A stretch of DNA of 64,000 nucleotides from NCBI GenBank assembly GCA_025506515.1, contig CM046442.1, positions 110,041,706 to 110,105,705 on the forward strand. Reading direction: 5' to 3'. Shown in pieces: positions 1-10,873 of this stretch (position 1 is the stretch's first letter; every line of letters begins with the position of its first letter). A model generated the notes under the pieces. That model saw only the letters and a program-made list of their open reading frames with translations. It searched no databases and was not told the origin of the DNA. The translations under genes were made by a program, and so were the position numbers. The stretch comes from Flaveria trinervia (taxonomy: Eukaryota; Streptophyta; Magnoliopsida; Asterales; Asteraceae).

Positions 1-1170
1 CAACTGTTGTAATCTGTCTGTATGCAAACTCATCAGGATGAGTCCCTTCAAGTAACAGACTGAGCTCATTTTGTTTGAAGTTCTCAAGCCTCTTGTAGAC
101 TAACCCCTTTTTAATAATTCTGTTCTCTAACATCTTTTGGGGTGGTTGTTTAGTCTCATAGGCCTTCTTGAAGTCTTCGACAATCTCCCAGGGTAATACT
201 ACAAGGGCCACTGTGATCTCTTCATCTACGATCCTTTTGACTTGGTCCTTGTATCTCGAAGGAATGTCTTTCTTTACAATCCTGTGAGCCACCCTAGGAT
301 CAGGCCATACTCTCACCTTTTCCTTCTGATATTGAAATGTGTTGGCAAGAGTGTACAACCTCAGAGCTTCTTTCTTCATACTAATAATTGATGACGAAGC
401 AGCATAAGTTTTGTCAATGCTTTTCAGCATTTCATCATCATGAAGCTTTTGCTGCTGTTCTTCTTCAATCTTTACTCTCACAGCTTCCATCTGTGAGGTG
501 GGAGTGATGGGCATGGTTTGGCTTTTGCCAATGTTAGAACTGCAGACAGAGGCAGCCTATCTTCTTCCACATCATCCTCTTCTTCTTCTTCTTCTAGCCT
601 CAACACCCTTCTTTTCTTCTTCTTAGGTGCATCATCGGCTGTTGGTTTAGATGGTAAGGGAGTTGGTTTTGTGGGTTGTGGTTGTTTTGGAGAGGGAATG
701 TTGACAGGCTGAGTTAGCATTTTGGATGTGAGTGTTGCTTTTGAGTATTTGGCTAGCTCAGTCCTGCTCCCTCCTCCTGCTTCATTCAAAGCTTCAATAA
801 CAAGTCCTTTAGTATATGCTTCAGATGAACAGATCTTGGTGGTGATTGCCAAGATACTGTCCCTGGACCAAGCTTTGATTTCGATCATTGATCTTCCCAG
901 ATATTTTGCAATAAATCTAATCATGATCTCAAGCCTTTCTCGTTCTAACACTTCATAACTCGCCCATCTATTCTGGATTTCTTCAATCTCTAATCGTCGA
1001 ATCTCAGAGTCAAGTTTATCGGTGTCATGGCCTTGCCTAAACAGCTGATCAATAATGTTGTCCATTGATCTGCTGTGTTCAGCATCAGCCTCTTTTATCA
1101 ATAGCTCCAAGGCTTTCTCTTTTTCCTTCTCTTTATCAGTCTCCACATTCACCTCCAACTCCTTTTCCAC
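1..1170 (-). pseudogene. D additional ORF, second half (partial, frameshifted)
   Basis: Two overlapping minus-strand frames. From 1170 to 478 runs a 230-residue stretch: acidic and lysine-rich start (MEKELEV), helical middle, Pro/Lys-rich tail with a KKKKRR basic patch that could act as a nuclear localisation signal, then an acidic run (LEEEEEEDD). A second frame opens with an ATG at 490 and stays open to the window edge (163 codons, MEAVRVKIEEEQ...). The frame change near 490 implies one indel. The position corresponds to the C-terminal half of the aORF in elements G, F and E, but I could not see convincing residue-level homology to it. Function unknown. Confidence 0.55.
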
Positions 1171-3123
1171 TACTTTCCCTTCTGTTTCTTTTTCCTCTGT
1201 ACTCCTCTTTCTTTTCCTTTCATTGACTTAATCTCCCCCTTTTTGGTTGTATTGGTTGCAAGGGGTTGATTGCCAGAATGGTGTTTGCCCACAACCTCCT
1301 CTATCAAAGGGTGTATTACTGAGGAAAGCCTCTCATCAATGGCTTTAATCACGATGTCAATGATTATGGGTGTGATGAGAGGGAGGGAATTTTGAAGGAC
1401 AGCAACTATTTGCTCAGGAGGGTTCTGTTCCTGAGAAATAGTGCCAGAAGCAGAGGCAGGTGGCTTAGTTGTTGGGAGTGGCTCAGTGTTTGGGAGACCT
1501 TCAGATGAAGGTGCCATCTGTGAGGTGATAGAGGCAGATGGTCTTTGTTGCTTAGAAGTTTTGGCAAGAAGCTCTTTGAGTCTGCTCACCTCCTCCTCCA
1601 GGATGGTGTTTTAGGCGATTACATCATAAAAGAAGCCCAGGTCATCATCAGTAGATACTGAATCACCTGACCTCCTGATAGGATCAGGATGAACATGCAC
1701 TGAGTGTAGCTTAGTTGTAGCATGTGCCCCTTTGTCTTGGAACTGGGGACTTCCTGCCTTAGGACTGTGTCCGTCATCAGCAGTTGCCTCTAGTAAGGTC
1801 TTAGTAATGGTACCAACTACAACCTGATCAAATGCTGACGCAGGAGAAGTGGCAGCCTCACCAGAAGTTCCAATCTCCATTGCTACACTAGGAGAAGGAA
1901 CATTGTAACCCCTATGCTGTGGGTTCTCAGCTGCACTTTGGTCCTCCCCCTCAATGGTAGAGGTGTTCCCAGTAGTAATTGGTATCTGGGGAGGGGGTGA
2001 GGAGTGCAATTGAGTCAGCACTTGTGCAAGAAGCAATGTAGGACTTTGGGGGGCGGTTGCATGGGGAGATGGGGTAAAAGCAGTCTGCACCTGGGGAGGA
2101 AGGTGCTCTTCAATGGCAATCTCCTCAAGTGAGGAAGATCCCAGATGTGTGGGTACCCCTTGTGTGGTGGCTGCAGGCTCCTTTTGAGAGGAATCCTGAG
2201 CGACTATGGCTGGAAGAGTCCTTATATCCACTAGGGGGTTATAATCAGTGGATATAGCCTGCGTTTGTGTTGCAGGGGCATCCTCAGGGGACTCATTTCC
2301 CTGAGTAGCCTTTTTGGTTTTCTTTTTAGTGGGTTTGGTGGGGACTTTTGATTTGGAGGTGGTGGCTGGGGGTTCCAGCTGCGTGGGTTTGCGCAGCTTG
2401 GCAGCCAGTTTGAGTGATTGGTCAGAGTTGTGCCGGGAGTATACTTCAGGCAAAATAGCCATAGCAGGGACTCCCAGGCCAACAAGTCCCTCAGCTTGAA
2501 GCTGGTTTGTAATTATGGCCATTATGAACCGCGGATATAATATCCAACGGTTAGCAGTTTGTTTGTGTGCCATATCCTTGAGCTCTGAAAATATTATTTC
2601 TGAAAAATTTAAAGGCTGTTGCTCAAGAATGGAGTACATTACCTGCTGCCACTTTGTAGACATTTGATCCCAAGACGAAGTCTTAGGAGCCAAACAGACA
2701 TTTACCATGTGAAAGATTAGACGTTCAGCATCATGGAAATGTTTCTTCAATATGGTGGAGGCACTAAGGTTTCCCTGATATCCATGGTGGGCAAAGGATA
2801 AATCAGTTGTGCCCTTTGGATATCCAGCAGGAGAAGTAGCATCATCCAGGTGTAGAGTTTGACGAAGTATATCGGGAGTGATGACCACTTCGTGGTTGTT
2901 GACGACCGACCGGAGAGACGCTGTTTGTTCTCCCCAGTGGTGAGGGTGACGTTCATCCAAAACTGGTTAAGGGATTCGGCATGAAGGATTGGATTGAGAA
3001 GAAAGGCCGTTGGTAGGGAGACTGGACCATAAGATCAATAGCATTATCGAACTTAGCCCAGAATGGCGATTTGGTGAGGTAAGCTACACAGTTGTGTCGC
3101 GGTTTGAGTTGCATGGACGCCAT
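1170..3123 (-). pseudogene. D additional ORF, first half ('putative plant transposon protein'-like)
   Basis: The likely start is the ATG at 3123 (MASMQLKPRH). That frame shifts near 2960 into a 449-codon frame ending with TAA at 1611-1613, and the same frame reopens from 1589 to 1170, so one stop and at least one frameshift break it. The N-terminal ~170 residues contain WILYPRFIMAII, matching the YPRFLQ-IFN core of the aORFs of elements G (near 31470) and E (near 48720). The middle is rich in Pro, Thr and Ser with a KKKTKK basic patch; the end is predicted helical. No signal peptide or membrane segment is evident, so an envelope role is not supported. A possible splice acceptor (CCTTCAG) lies about 55 nt before the ATG. 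Confidence 0.6.
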
Positions 3124-3229
3124 TTAGGAGAGAGAAGTTTTGGAGAGATGAACGTTAGGTTTGAAGAAGATGAAGCTCTGAAGGATTAGGTCAGGGATAT
3201 TTATAGGGTACGGGTTAGAAAACGACTGA

Positions 3230-3892
3230 AGGATTTGGTGTTAGTCATCAGTAGTTTTAAACGACTGTTGACATGGTATTACCCTTTCAGACGTTGAAAC
3301 AGCTGAAGTCGTGGTTTTAGGCATCAGTAGTTAGAAAACTACTGAAAGCCATGGTTTTGACTTCAGATGATGAACAACTGAGGACTTGGTGTTTGTCATC
3401 AGTAGTTGTGAAAACTACTGAAGACAGTGGTTTTGTCATCAGTTGTTGTAAACAGCTGAAGACTTGGTGTTAGTCATCAGTAGTTATAAAACTACTGAAG
3501 ACATGGTTTTGCTTCAGTTGTTTAGAATGAAACAGCAGTTGGAGAAACAACTGAAGAGAAAGTTCTCCTCAGTAGTTTTCGTCAATTTATATCCTTTCAG
3601 CTGTTTCATACTGTCCTCAACACTTACTCATCAGACTTTGCATCTGCTTTTCAGGTGTTTCATAGGACGTCAGTACTTATCTGTTTGTACTGATTTCAGT
3701 AGTTGTAACTACATCAGTAGTTGTAACTACATCAGTGGTTTGGAACAGATAAAGTACTTCAGTACTTGTGAGGCATTTAGCCGTCAGTAGTTATAAAAAC
3801 TACTGAAGGTGAAAGGACTCATCAGTACTTATATGTGACATGGTTACCAATGATCACCAGTAATTATTACTGAAATCATCAGTAGTTGTCAC
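3230..3892. repeat. Array of CAGTAGTT/AACTACTG palindromic motifs in D spacer
   Basis: Between RNase H and the aORF there are about twenty copies of catcagtagtt, cagctgaag, aactactgaag and close variants. They are often paired as inverted repeats separated by a few bases, for example 3478-3497 (CAGTAGTT-ATAA-AACTACTG). The same words fill the D LTR (13430-14035). They are not a simple tandem repeat: spacing varies and halves are mixed. Confidence 0.85.
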
Positions 3893-4649
3893 TTATTCTA
3901 GCTGCAGCATACCAAGCCTTAACACAAGGTTTTGGAAAGTAGAACTATCCAAAGGCTTAGTAAAAATATCTGCAAGCTCATCAGCACTAGGCACAAACTT
4001 AGGATCAATCAGACCTTTTTCAAAACAATCCCGAATAAAGTGATGTCTGATCTCTATATGTTTGGTCCTAGAGTGCTGGACTGGATTTTTGACAATACAC
4101 AGAGCTGAAGCACTATCCATTAATAATGGAGTCTTAGTCTCTGTAATGCCATAATCCAGAAGTTGGTTCTGAAGCCAGAGTACCTGAGAAGTGCAACTTG
4201 CAGCAGCAATGTACTCGGCTCAGCAGTTGATGTAGCAACAGATGTTGTTTCTTACTCTGGCAAGAAATCAAATAGTTGCCTAGGAATTGACAACCACCAG
4301 AAGTTGACTTTCTAGTTAACTTGCACCCTGCATAGTCACTATCTGAAAAAGAAACTAATTTGCAAGAGTGTCCAGTGGAATACCATAAACCCAGAGATTA
4401 TGTACCTTGCAAATATCTAAAGATTCTCTTGACTGCAATCAATGAGACTCTTTAGGAGCAGCCTGAAATCTAGCACAAACACATGTAGCAAACATAATAT
4501 CTGGTCTAGAAGCTGTTAAATACATCAAGGATCCAATCATACATCTGTAAAGTGTTTCATCAACAGCTTTACCTTTCTGATCAGCATCCAGTTATGTGGT
4601 GTTGCACATGAGAGTAGAACAGGGCTTCCAGTTTTGTAAATCAACTTAT
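3893..4649 (-). pseudogene. D RNase H domain (copia), broken
   Basis: The C-terminal piece (4120-3893) reads as the standard copia end: KNPVQHSRTKHIEIRHHFIRD, then ADIFTKPL. Upstream (4649-4120) fragments in shifting frames still resemble SRPDIM-ATC, LGLWYP and TSGGCQ, interrupted by several stops and indels. The enzyme would have removed RNA from the RNA:DNA hybrid during reverse transcription. Not functional here. Confidence 0.85.
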
Positions 4650-5506
4650 TCAAAAGATCTTTTTTATATTTTGACTGATGAATAAAGGTTCCATCAGCTT
4701 TTGTTTAATTTGCAAGCCTAGAAAGAACTGTAATTCTCCCATTGCACTCATTTCAAACCTCTTTTTCATTAATGTTGTAAAATTATCACACAACTGGGGA
4801 TCAGAGGATGCAAAAATGATATCATCAACATAAATCTGAACAAGTAGCTTATGCTGATCCACCTTCTTAATAAACAAAGTTTTATCAATGGAGCCTCTGG
4901 TGAAATTATTCTTAAGAAGAAGTAGAAAGTGTCTCATACCTGGCTCTAGGAGCTTGTTTCAACCCATAAAGAGCCTTATCAAGTTATATACACCCATTTA
5001 GGATGTTTATTATCCTCAAAGCCTGGTGGTGTTGACACCATAGACTTCTTCTTTTATTTTACCATATAAAAATGCACTTTTGACATCCATTTGAAAAACT
5101 TTAAGATTGTGGAATGCAGCATAGGCTAAAAACAATCGGATTGCCTCTAGTCTGGCTACAGGGGCAAAGGTTTCATCATAGTCAATACCTTCTTCTTGTG
5201 AAAACCCCTGTACAACCAGTCTAGCCTTGTTCTTAACAATAAGCCCATTTGCATCAGTTTTATTCCTAAACACCCATTTAGTGCCTATTGCACACTTACC
5301 TGGGGAAGAGGAACCAGTTCCCACACTTGTTGTTTCTTGAACTGAAGTAGCTCAAGCTGCATAGCTTCAACCCATCCATTGTCTCTCAAAGCAACATGGT
5401 AGTTCTTTGGCCCTAGCTGACTGATGAAGAGAGCATAGAAACAGAAGTTAGACAATTGACTTCTTGTTGAAACACCAGCATTGATATCACTAATAATCTG
5501 AGACAT
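4650..5506 (-). pseudogene. D reverse transcriptase (RVT_2), broken
   Basis: Three frames carry the copia RT in order. 5506-5285 has the lead-in (ALRDNGWVEAMQLELLQFKK). 5324-5016 has the fingers and first catalytic Asp (GTKWVFRNK, NKARLVVQGFSQEEGIDY, FQMDVKSAFLYG). 4937-4650 has the YVDDII active site and FEMSAMGELQFFLGLQI. Indels near 5310 and between 5016 and 4937 break the frame. Residues of the active site itself are intact. Confidence 0.9.
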
Positions 5507-6567
5507 GGGGTGATTCTTCAGTTCTTGATAAACAATGAGATCTGTGCAAGTGTTTGTAGAACCTTCAGTAGCAGCAGATGTTGATGCAGACTCTTGAAAC
5601 CAAGAATTAGATGGTAACTCAAAAGATGTAGAGGAAACAGAGATCTCATCAGCATTTGTTGTGATGGAACTGCTGAAGCTACAGAAACATCAAATTTAGC
5701 AGACACAGGCAGTTGGTCGCTAAACTTGAATAGGTGAGTATTGATATTATCATCATCATCATCAATACCACCAGGTGAAGACATGCTACAGAAGATGATT
5801 TATCCACAGGATCTGCAACAGCTGGAGGTTGATAAGGAACATATTGCAGTATGTCCATATCTAACAACTCCACAGGGTTTTGTGGAATCTTGTCCAAGGA
5901 GATTCATTAAACTTCACATGCAAGTCTCTTCAACTATCTTTGTTCTGCAGTTGAAGACTCTGTATGCCTTGCAAGTAGATGAATAACCAATAAAATACCC
6001 TGCATCCACCTTAGGATCAAATTTATGGAGTTGATCCTTTGTGTTGAGAATAAAACAGGGACACCCAAATGCTTTGAAAAATGAAATTAGAGGAGTCAAG
6101 TGATGGAGAACTTCATATGGAGTCTTCATCAACCTCTGATTTACTAAGACTCTATTCTGCACATAGCAAGCTGTGTTTACAGCTTCAGCCCAAAAGGTCA
6201 GTGGCAAACCAGAGTCAGCCAGCATGGACCTTGCAGCTTCAATTAGGGTCCTGTTCTTTCTCTCCACTACTCCATTTTGTTCTGGAGTCCTTGGTATGCT
6301 AAACTGCCTTTTGATTCCCTTTGAAAGATAGAAGTCATCAAGTGTATGGTTTTTGAATTCAGTTCCATTGTCACTCCTAATACACTTGACTGGAAGGAAT
6401 ACTGCTTCTCAATATACAACACAAAGTGAATAATCTTTTGAGCAACCTCATCCTTTGAATGTAGAAAGAAAGTCCATACAAATCTGGAGTAATCATCCAA
6501 ATTACCAGACAGTATTTCTTTTTTGCCATGCTCATTACTCTCACAGGACCAAATAGATCCATATGCA
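5507..6567 (-). pseudogene. D integrase core, C-terminal part and IN-RT linker, broken
   Basis: The first catalytic Asp is in LLHMDLFGP near 6568. 6500-6267 has DDYSRFVWTFFLHSKDE but shifts frame before the second Asp (RSDNGTEF is scrambled). 6267-5914 restores ERKNRTLIEAARSMLADS with the catalytic Glu, then FWAEAVNTACYVQNRVLV and the C-terminal GYFIGYSS-KAYRVFN. 5913-5507 is the low-complexity linker to RT (His/Leu-rich in the wrong frames). Several frameshifts; inactive. Confidence 0.88.
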
Positions 6568-7226
6568 GTAATTGCAAGCAGGTAGTGGACTTAGGCTCTT
6601 CAATAGGAGGGAATGAGACTTTGTGCTGTTTTCCTTTTAAACAAGCAGTGCAGGTTTCATCACAGTTGAACTCCTTTATTGGTAAGCCTCTAACTAAACT
6701 ATTATGGATAAGTTGATTCATGTTTTTGAAATTAACATGACCCAGCCTTCTGTGCCACAATTTAGATTCTTGAGAAGAGGCTTTGGAAAATAGGCAAGGA
6801 TTGCCTCTGAGATCTATTTTCTTGGAAAGATCTAAGGCATACACTCTTCCTGTCCTATTGGCTCTCAGGAGAGTGTGATCATCCAACACCTTATCAATCA
6901 AATGCAGAACTTTGGATGACAGAATCCTACAGTTCTGACTGGTGAAAAGAGCAACATGGCCTTTATCACACATTTGACTGACACTCAAGAGATTGTACTT
7001 GAGATTTTCCACATGATTAACATCATCAAACTTGATTTCTCCATTGGAGACAAAGCCATTTCCAATGACGTAACCCCTAGCATCATTTCCAAAAGAAACA
7101 AACCCCTTCTTTCCTTGAGAGTAGTCATGAAGAAGAGAGCTGTTCCCAGTCATGTGCATAGATCCCCCACTGTCTACATACCAGATGCTACTTTGGCATG
7201 TTGGAGAACCCTGCAATAATAAACAA
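6568..7226 (-). CDS. D aspartic protease and integrase zinc domain (remnant)
   Basis: Minus-strand frame within 7312-6377. The protease active site is WYVDSGGSMHMTG near 7183 (DSG triad; copia elements usually have DSGAS). The gag_pre-integrase HHCC zinc finger follows near 6757 (WHRRLGHVNF... CDETCTACLKGKQHK). This stretch is open and would process Gag-Pol and bind viral DNA ends in a live copy. It is separated from gag and the IN core by frameshifts, so it is a fragment rather than a gene. Confidence 0.88.
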
Positions 7227-7905
7227 TCAGTTAGTTTTGGAGACCCAAACCTTTTTGGTTTTGGGCCTGGTCTCATCAACAGATGGTAAACTAACAGGTT
7301 TATTAGAAACAACAGCCTGAGAGGAAGAAGATGGTGAAGAAGAGGAATCCTTTGGCTTGGATCTCCTTTTCTGTGGTTTCAACATAGGAGCATCTAATTG
7401 GTTAACTCTTCCCAATAGATGTTGAACCATCATAACCAGCTGTGTCTGATTTTGTGATAAAGCTTTTAGCTCATCAGACACATTGCTAGTGGAGTTTGAT
7501 AAGTTCCTATGTTGCACCTTCTTCTTCTGAGCAATCTCAGCTGTTACCTGTTTAACCCCTTCCTTTTTGGATTTCTTTGAGGACTTAAGGGTTACAGGAT
7601 TTGATGTTACTGATACAAATGTGGTCTCAAACTCAGTTTTCATTTTTACCATTTTTTCTTAATTTCATCTTTATGTTTGAGTTTGGAACCTCTTTTGTAC
7701 CAGCAATCATCTGTAAGATGATTGAACAAACCACATACTTCACATGGTTTCTTCTTCATCTTAGGTTGATCATCAACTAAAGAGGATGAAGCAACTGAAG
7801 ACTTGCTCTTCAGTGCTTTGGAAGCATTGTTTGCTTTCTTGACTTCCTCTTTAGTAGTCTTCAAACTCTTTCTACTGACAGTTTTCTTCTTTTCAGTACT
7901 GACAG
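7227..7905 (-). pseudogene. D Gag-Pol linker with CCHC zinc knuckle
   Basis: Two minus frames. One (up to 7905) reads AVSTEKKKTVSRKSLK, then a CCHC knuckle CEVCGLFNHLTDDCW near 7740-7700. The other (7652-7227) is a Ser/Lys-rich linker ending KVWVSKTN just before the protease; element H has the same ending (KAWVSKCN). The CCHC box binds RNA. The upstream side is cut by the gypsy fragment at 7906, and gag resumes at 10874. Confidence 0.8.
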
Positions 7906-7906
7906 C

Positions 7907-8917
7907 ATGGACTTCATTACGAAGCTGCCACGTACCCCGAAAGGGTATGATGCCATATGGGTGATAGTTGATCGTCTGACGAAGAGCGCTCATTTTCTAC
8001 CGATCTGTGAGACGTATTCATCTGAGAGGTTGGCTGATCTGTTCATCAAGGAAATTGTAGCTCGTCATGGTGTGCCGGTGTCTATCGTGTCTGATCGTGA
8101 CACTCGGTTTACATCTAAATTTTGGAAGAAATTCCACGACGCTATGGGGACGAGGTTACATATTAGCACGGCTTATCATCCCCAGACTGATGGTCAGTCG
8201 GAAAGGACCATTCAGACACTGGAAGACATGCTCCGGGCATGTGTGATCGATTTTGGTGGAAGTTGGGATGACCACCTGCCGTTAGCTGAATTCTCATACA
8301 ACAACAGCTATCATGCCAGTATTGGTATGCCACCATATGAGATGCTATACGGTAGGAGATGCAGAACACCCGTTTGTTGGGGTGATATTGGTCAGAAGGA
8401 ATTGGGGAGCGTCGAGGTAATCGAGGCTACGACAGAGAAGCTTGAAAAGATTAAAGCTTTCATGAAGGCAGCCAAGGATAGACAGAAGTCGTATGCCGAT
8501 AAGCGACGTAGGCCAATTGAGTTCCAGGTGGGTGACCGGGTTATGCTAAAGGTCTCACCTTGGAAGGGTATTATCAGATTCAGAAAGCGGGGCAAGTTGA
8601 GCCCAAGATATATAGGCCCTTTCCGAATCATTGCTCGAGTAGGGGAGGTGGCCTATAGATTGGAGTTGCCGGATGAGTTAAGTGGGATTCACCCGACATT
8701 CCATGTATCTCATTTAAGGAAGTGCTTAGCAGATGAAGATATGATTGTCCCATTGGAAGATATTGAAGTAGACGAACGACTCAACTATGTGGAGCAACCA
8801 GTGGCAATCATCGATCGTAAGGAAAAGAGGCTAAGGAATAAAGTGGTTCCTCTTGTGCGTGTACAGTGGAAGCACAGGAAGGGATCCGAGTCAACGTGGG
8901 AGACTGAAGAGAAATGA
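7907..8917 (+). CDS. Gypsy chromovirus integrase with C-terminal chromodomain (336 codons, intact)
   Basis: Catalytic D,D,E are seen at MDFITKLPRT, VSDRDTRFTSKFW and DGQSERTIQTLEDMLRA. The fold continues with SWDDHLPLAEFSYNNSYH and the GPF/Y-like module (GDRVMLKVSPWKG, LSPRYIGPFRI, HPTFHVSHLRKC). The tail PVAIIDRKEKRLRNK... VRVQWKHRKGSESTWE is a chromodomain, which in this clade directs insertion to marked heterochromatin. It is the longest undamaged enzyme reading frame in the window. The N-terminal zinc domain is missing, so it is a truncated pol end; the ATG used is an internal Met of the original polyprotein. Confidence 0.95.
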   Translation: MDFITKLPRTPKGYDAIWVIVDRLTKSAHFLPICETYSSERLADLFIKEIVARHGVPVSIVSDRDTRFTSKFWKKFHDAMGTRLHISTAYHPQTDGQSERTIQTLEDMLRACVIDFGGSWDDHLPLAEFSYNNSYHASIGMPPYEMLYGRRCRTPVCWGDIGQKELGSVEVIEATTEKLEKIKAFMKAAKDRQKSYADKRRRPIEFQVGDRVMLKVSPWKGIIRFRKRGKLSPRYIGPFRIIARVGEVAYRLELPDELSGIHPTFHVSHLRKCLADEDMIVPLEDIEVDERLNYVEQPVAIIDRKEKRLRNKVVPLVRVQWKHRKGSESTWETEEK

Positions 8918-8974
8918 GACAGCATTATCCACGTTTGTTCGACGAATAACAGGTTTCGGGGACGAAACCTATTT

Positions 8975-8986
8975 AAGGGGGGTGGA
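8975..8986 (+). promoter_or_regulatory. Gypsy polypurine tract
   Basis: AAGGGGGGTGGA, ending 2 nt before the LTR start TGTAACACCC. It is the usual second-strand primer site of Tekay-like elements. Confidence 0.85.
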
Positions 8987-9559
8987 CTTGTAACACCCGG
9001 ATATTTATTATTTTGAAGCCGGTGAAGAAAGAAAAGAAAATAAAGTCCAAAAGTCGAGGGACCAAACCCGCCAACAAAGAAAAGTTGGGAAATGTGGTGA
9101 CATATGTAGGGAGAGGGCAGCCCACTCTCCCCACACTCACATTTCAGCTCACAAAGAGGAGAATAGAGAGAAAGAAGGGAAAAAGAGGAAAAAGTGTTGG
9201 TTCGGGTCGCCAAAATCGTCGTGAAGCAAGCCGAGTCGAAGCTCTTGTCATTGTGCTCGTTTAGGTGAGTTCTAGGACCCCTCTTTTACTTGTTTTCAAA
9301 CGATTTGGGGCTGGAAAACATCTGAAATCGAGTTTTTCGTATGTGTGTAAGTTGACCCGTTTGTGTATGTGTATGTGTATGTATGATGCGATTGTGACTT
9401 GATTTCTTGCTTGGTTGTGCTTGAATGATGTTATGGTATGCATCCCTAAGGATTAGGATGGTCGATTTAGGCTTAAAATGGGTTTAGATGAGTTTGGTGG
9501 CCGAAAACCCTCGGCTGCAGTCGGGTTGAACTGCATTCTGCATCAGTTAGGGCTAGGCA

Positions 9560-9850
9560 AGCGACTGGAGGCCGAATGGAGGCCATACGGCCGATTAGGG
9601 TGTGATTGGGGTCCATTCGCACGATTGGGGTTCATTCGCACGACTGGAGGGCAAGTCGCATGGGGGTCATGCGACTGAGGGTTCAATCGCACGACTGAAG
9701 GTCCAGTCGCATAGGTGTTCATCCGCATTGTCCATTCGCCCGACTGGATGTTCATTCGCATAGGTGTTCATCCGTATTAGTTCAATCGCATGATGTTCAG
9801 TCGCATGGAGGCCATGCGACTGAAGGGTGTCCATACGCTCGAATAGGGCT
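9560..9850. repeat. Cluster of CANTCG-NN-CGANTG motifs in the gypsy LTR
   Basis: About fifteen sites such as cattcgcacgactgg, catgcgactga and caatcgcacgactgaa. The 19-mer at 9681-9699 is identical to 20817-20835 in the LTR of copia element I. The motif is otherwise the signature of the copia family G/I/F. Confidence 0.85.
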
Positions 9851-10262
9851 GTTGAACCCGAGAAAGGTGTAGATTGACTTCTGATTTTCGGGGGTAAGTG
9901 CAGATGTAAGTTTTGATGTGAAGGTTCCCATAAGAGTTTTTAAGATGGCGATCGAGGTCTTAGAAGCATGTTGGGCATGATGAGGGTGATGATGTTGTAC
10001 GTTATGTATGTATGATGTTGCCAGGTAGGATGTGATGTTGATGCATGTTTATGTTCCTTAATGTGATGTATAATATCATTCCTGTGGCTTTACTTGTTAT
10101 GATGAATGAACGAAGTATTATGTAACGTAAAGTGAAAGATAAAGAAAGAGGAACATGATGAATGAATGCATGTATTAACGAACGAATGAAACGTCTTGCA
10201 CACATCGGATACGGGGTCCTTCTTGGTGATTGACCCTAAATGTAGAACCTCTACCGCTCACC

Positions 10263-10381
10263 CCTAGTACTGTGGCATACGTTTAGCTGTCATTCGTTGA
10301 CTTCGGCCCAGTAGCTAAGACTGATGGTTACTCCTAGTACCGTGGCATACGTTTAGCTGTCATTTGTTGACTTCGGCCCGT
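10263..10381 (+). repeat. Tandem duplication in the gypsy LTR
   Basis: 10263-10312 and 10332-10381 are near-identical (cctagtac-gtggcatacg, then tttagctgtcatt-gttgac, then ttcggccc). The equivalent place in the other gypsy LTR (40687-40876) has a different duplicated block. Confidence 0.8.
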
Positions 10382-10873
10382 AGCTACGATTAACCGGGGT
10401 GTAGCACATGGTATTGGTTCGGGATGATGTCCGATGCGCAAGTAAGGTAATGGAAGAATGAATGAACGAATGAAGAAGATAATAATGATATTATCTATGT
10501 GTACGTATGATGTGTGATCATGTAAAAGTACGAACGGTTTTATCTGAAAGTAAAGTATGTTTTATTTATAAAACTAGAACTCACTCAGCAACGCTGACTT
10601 TGATGTGTTTCCAGTTGGCAGGTAACGATTGCTGAGGATGGCACGGGCGACTACTCAGCTCTTTTGGGATGGCATTCTTTTGATTAATGTTTTTGCATTG
10701 TAATGCGAACAAACTATTTTTGTAATGAATGTTGTATTAGTTTGCAAAAGCATTTACATGGAAATGAAAGTTTGTTTTAGTTTTCCGCTGCGATTTATTA
10801 AATACGAATGTAATTATATGTTTTATGTGCGATGAGAACCCAGCTGTAAGCGTTCCGGGAACGGGGCCTTACA

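Larger units (their letters stand above)
7907..10873 (+). mobile_element. Ty3/gypsy chromovirus fragment (Tekay/Del-like), 5'-truncated, inside D
   Basis: Holds the last part of pol (integrase with chromodomain), a polypurine tract and one complete LTR, then D gag resumes. Everything 5' of the integrase Met-Asp-Phe start is missing. The left junction lies in agtactgacagcatggac near 7900. No matching 5-bp duplication is visible on the two sides, as expected for a copy that lost its 5' part after insertion. Confidence 0.9.
8989..10873 (+). repeat. Gypsy LTR (complete, 1885 bp)
   Basis: Begins TGTAACACCCGG directly after the polypurine tract and ends GGGGCCTTACA, the usual TGTAACACC...TTACA ends of Tekay LTRs. 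It contains a cluster of TCGCACGACTG motifs at 9560-9850, a duplicated ~50-bp block at 10263-10381, and a long leader-like AT-rich part. A second, 3'-truncated LTR of the same family lies at 39366-41271. Confidence 0.92.

Noticed and set aside
1..490. D aORF end as homologue of the G aORF second exon
   Set aside because: Position agrees but I could not align conserved residues with confidence.
5741..5986. Plus-strand ORFs in D such as 5741-5986 and 6956-7219
   Set aside because: Antisense shadows of the D pol reading frames.
7907..8917. Long intact ORF as a possible host gene
   Set aside because: D,D,E integrase and chromodomain motifs followed by a polypurine tract and LTR identify it as the end of gypsy pol.
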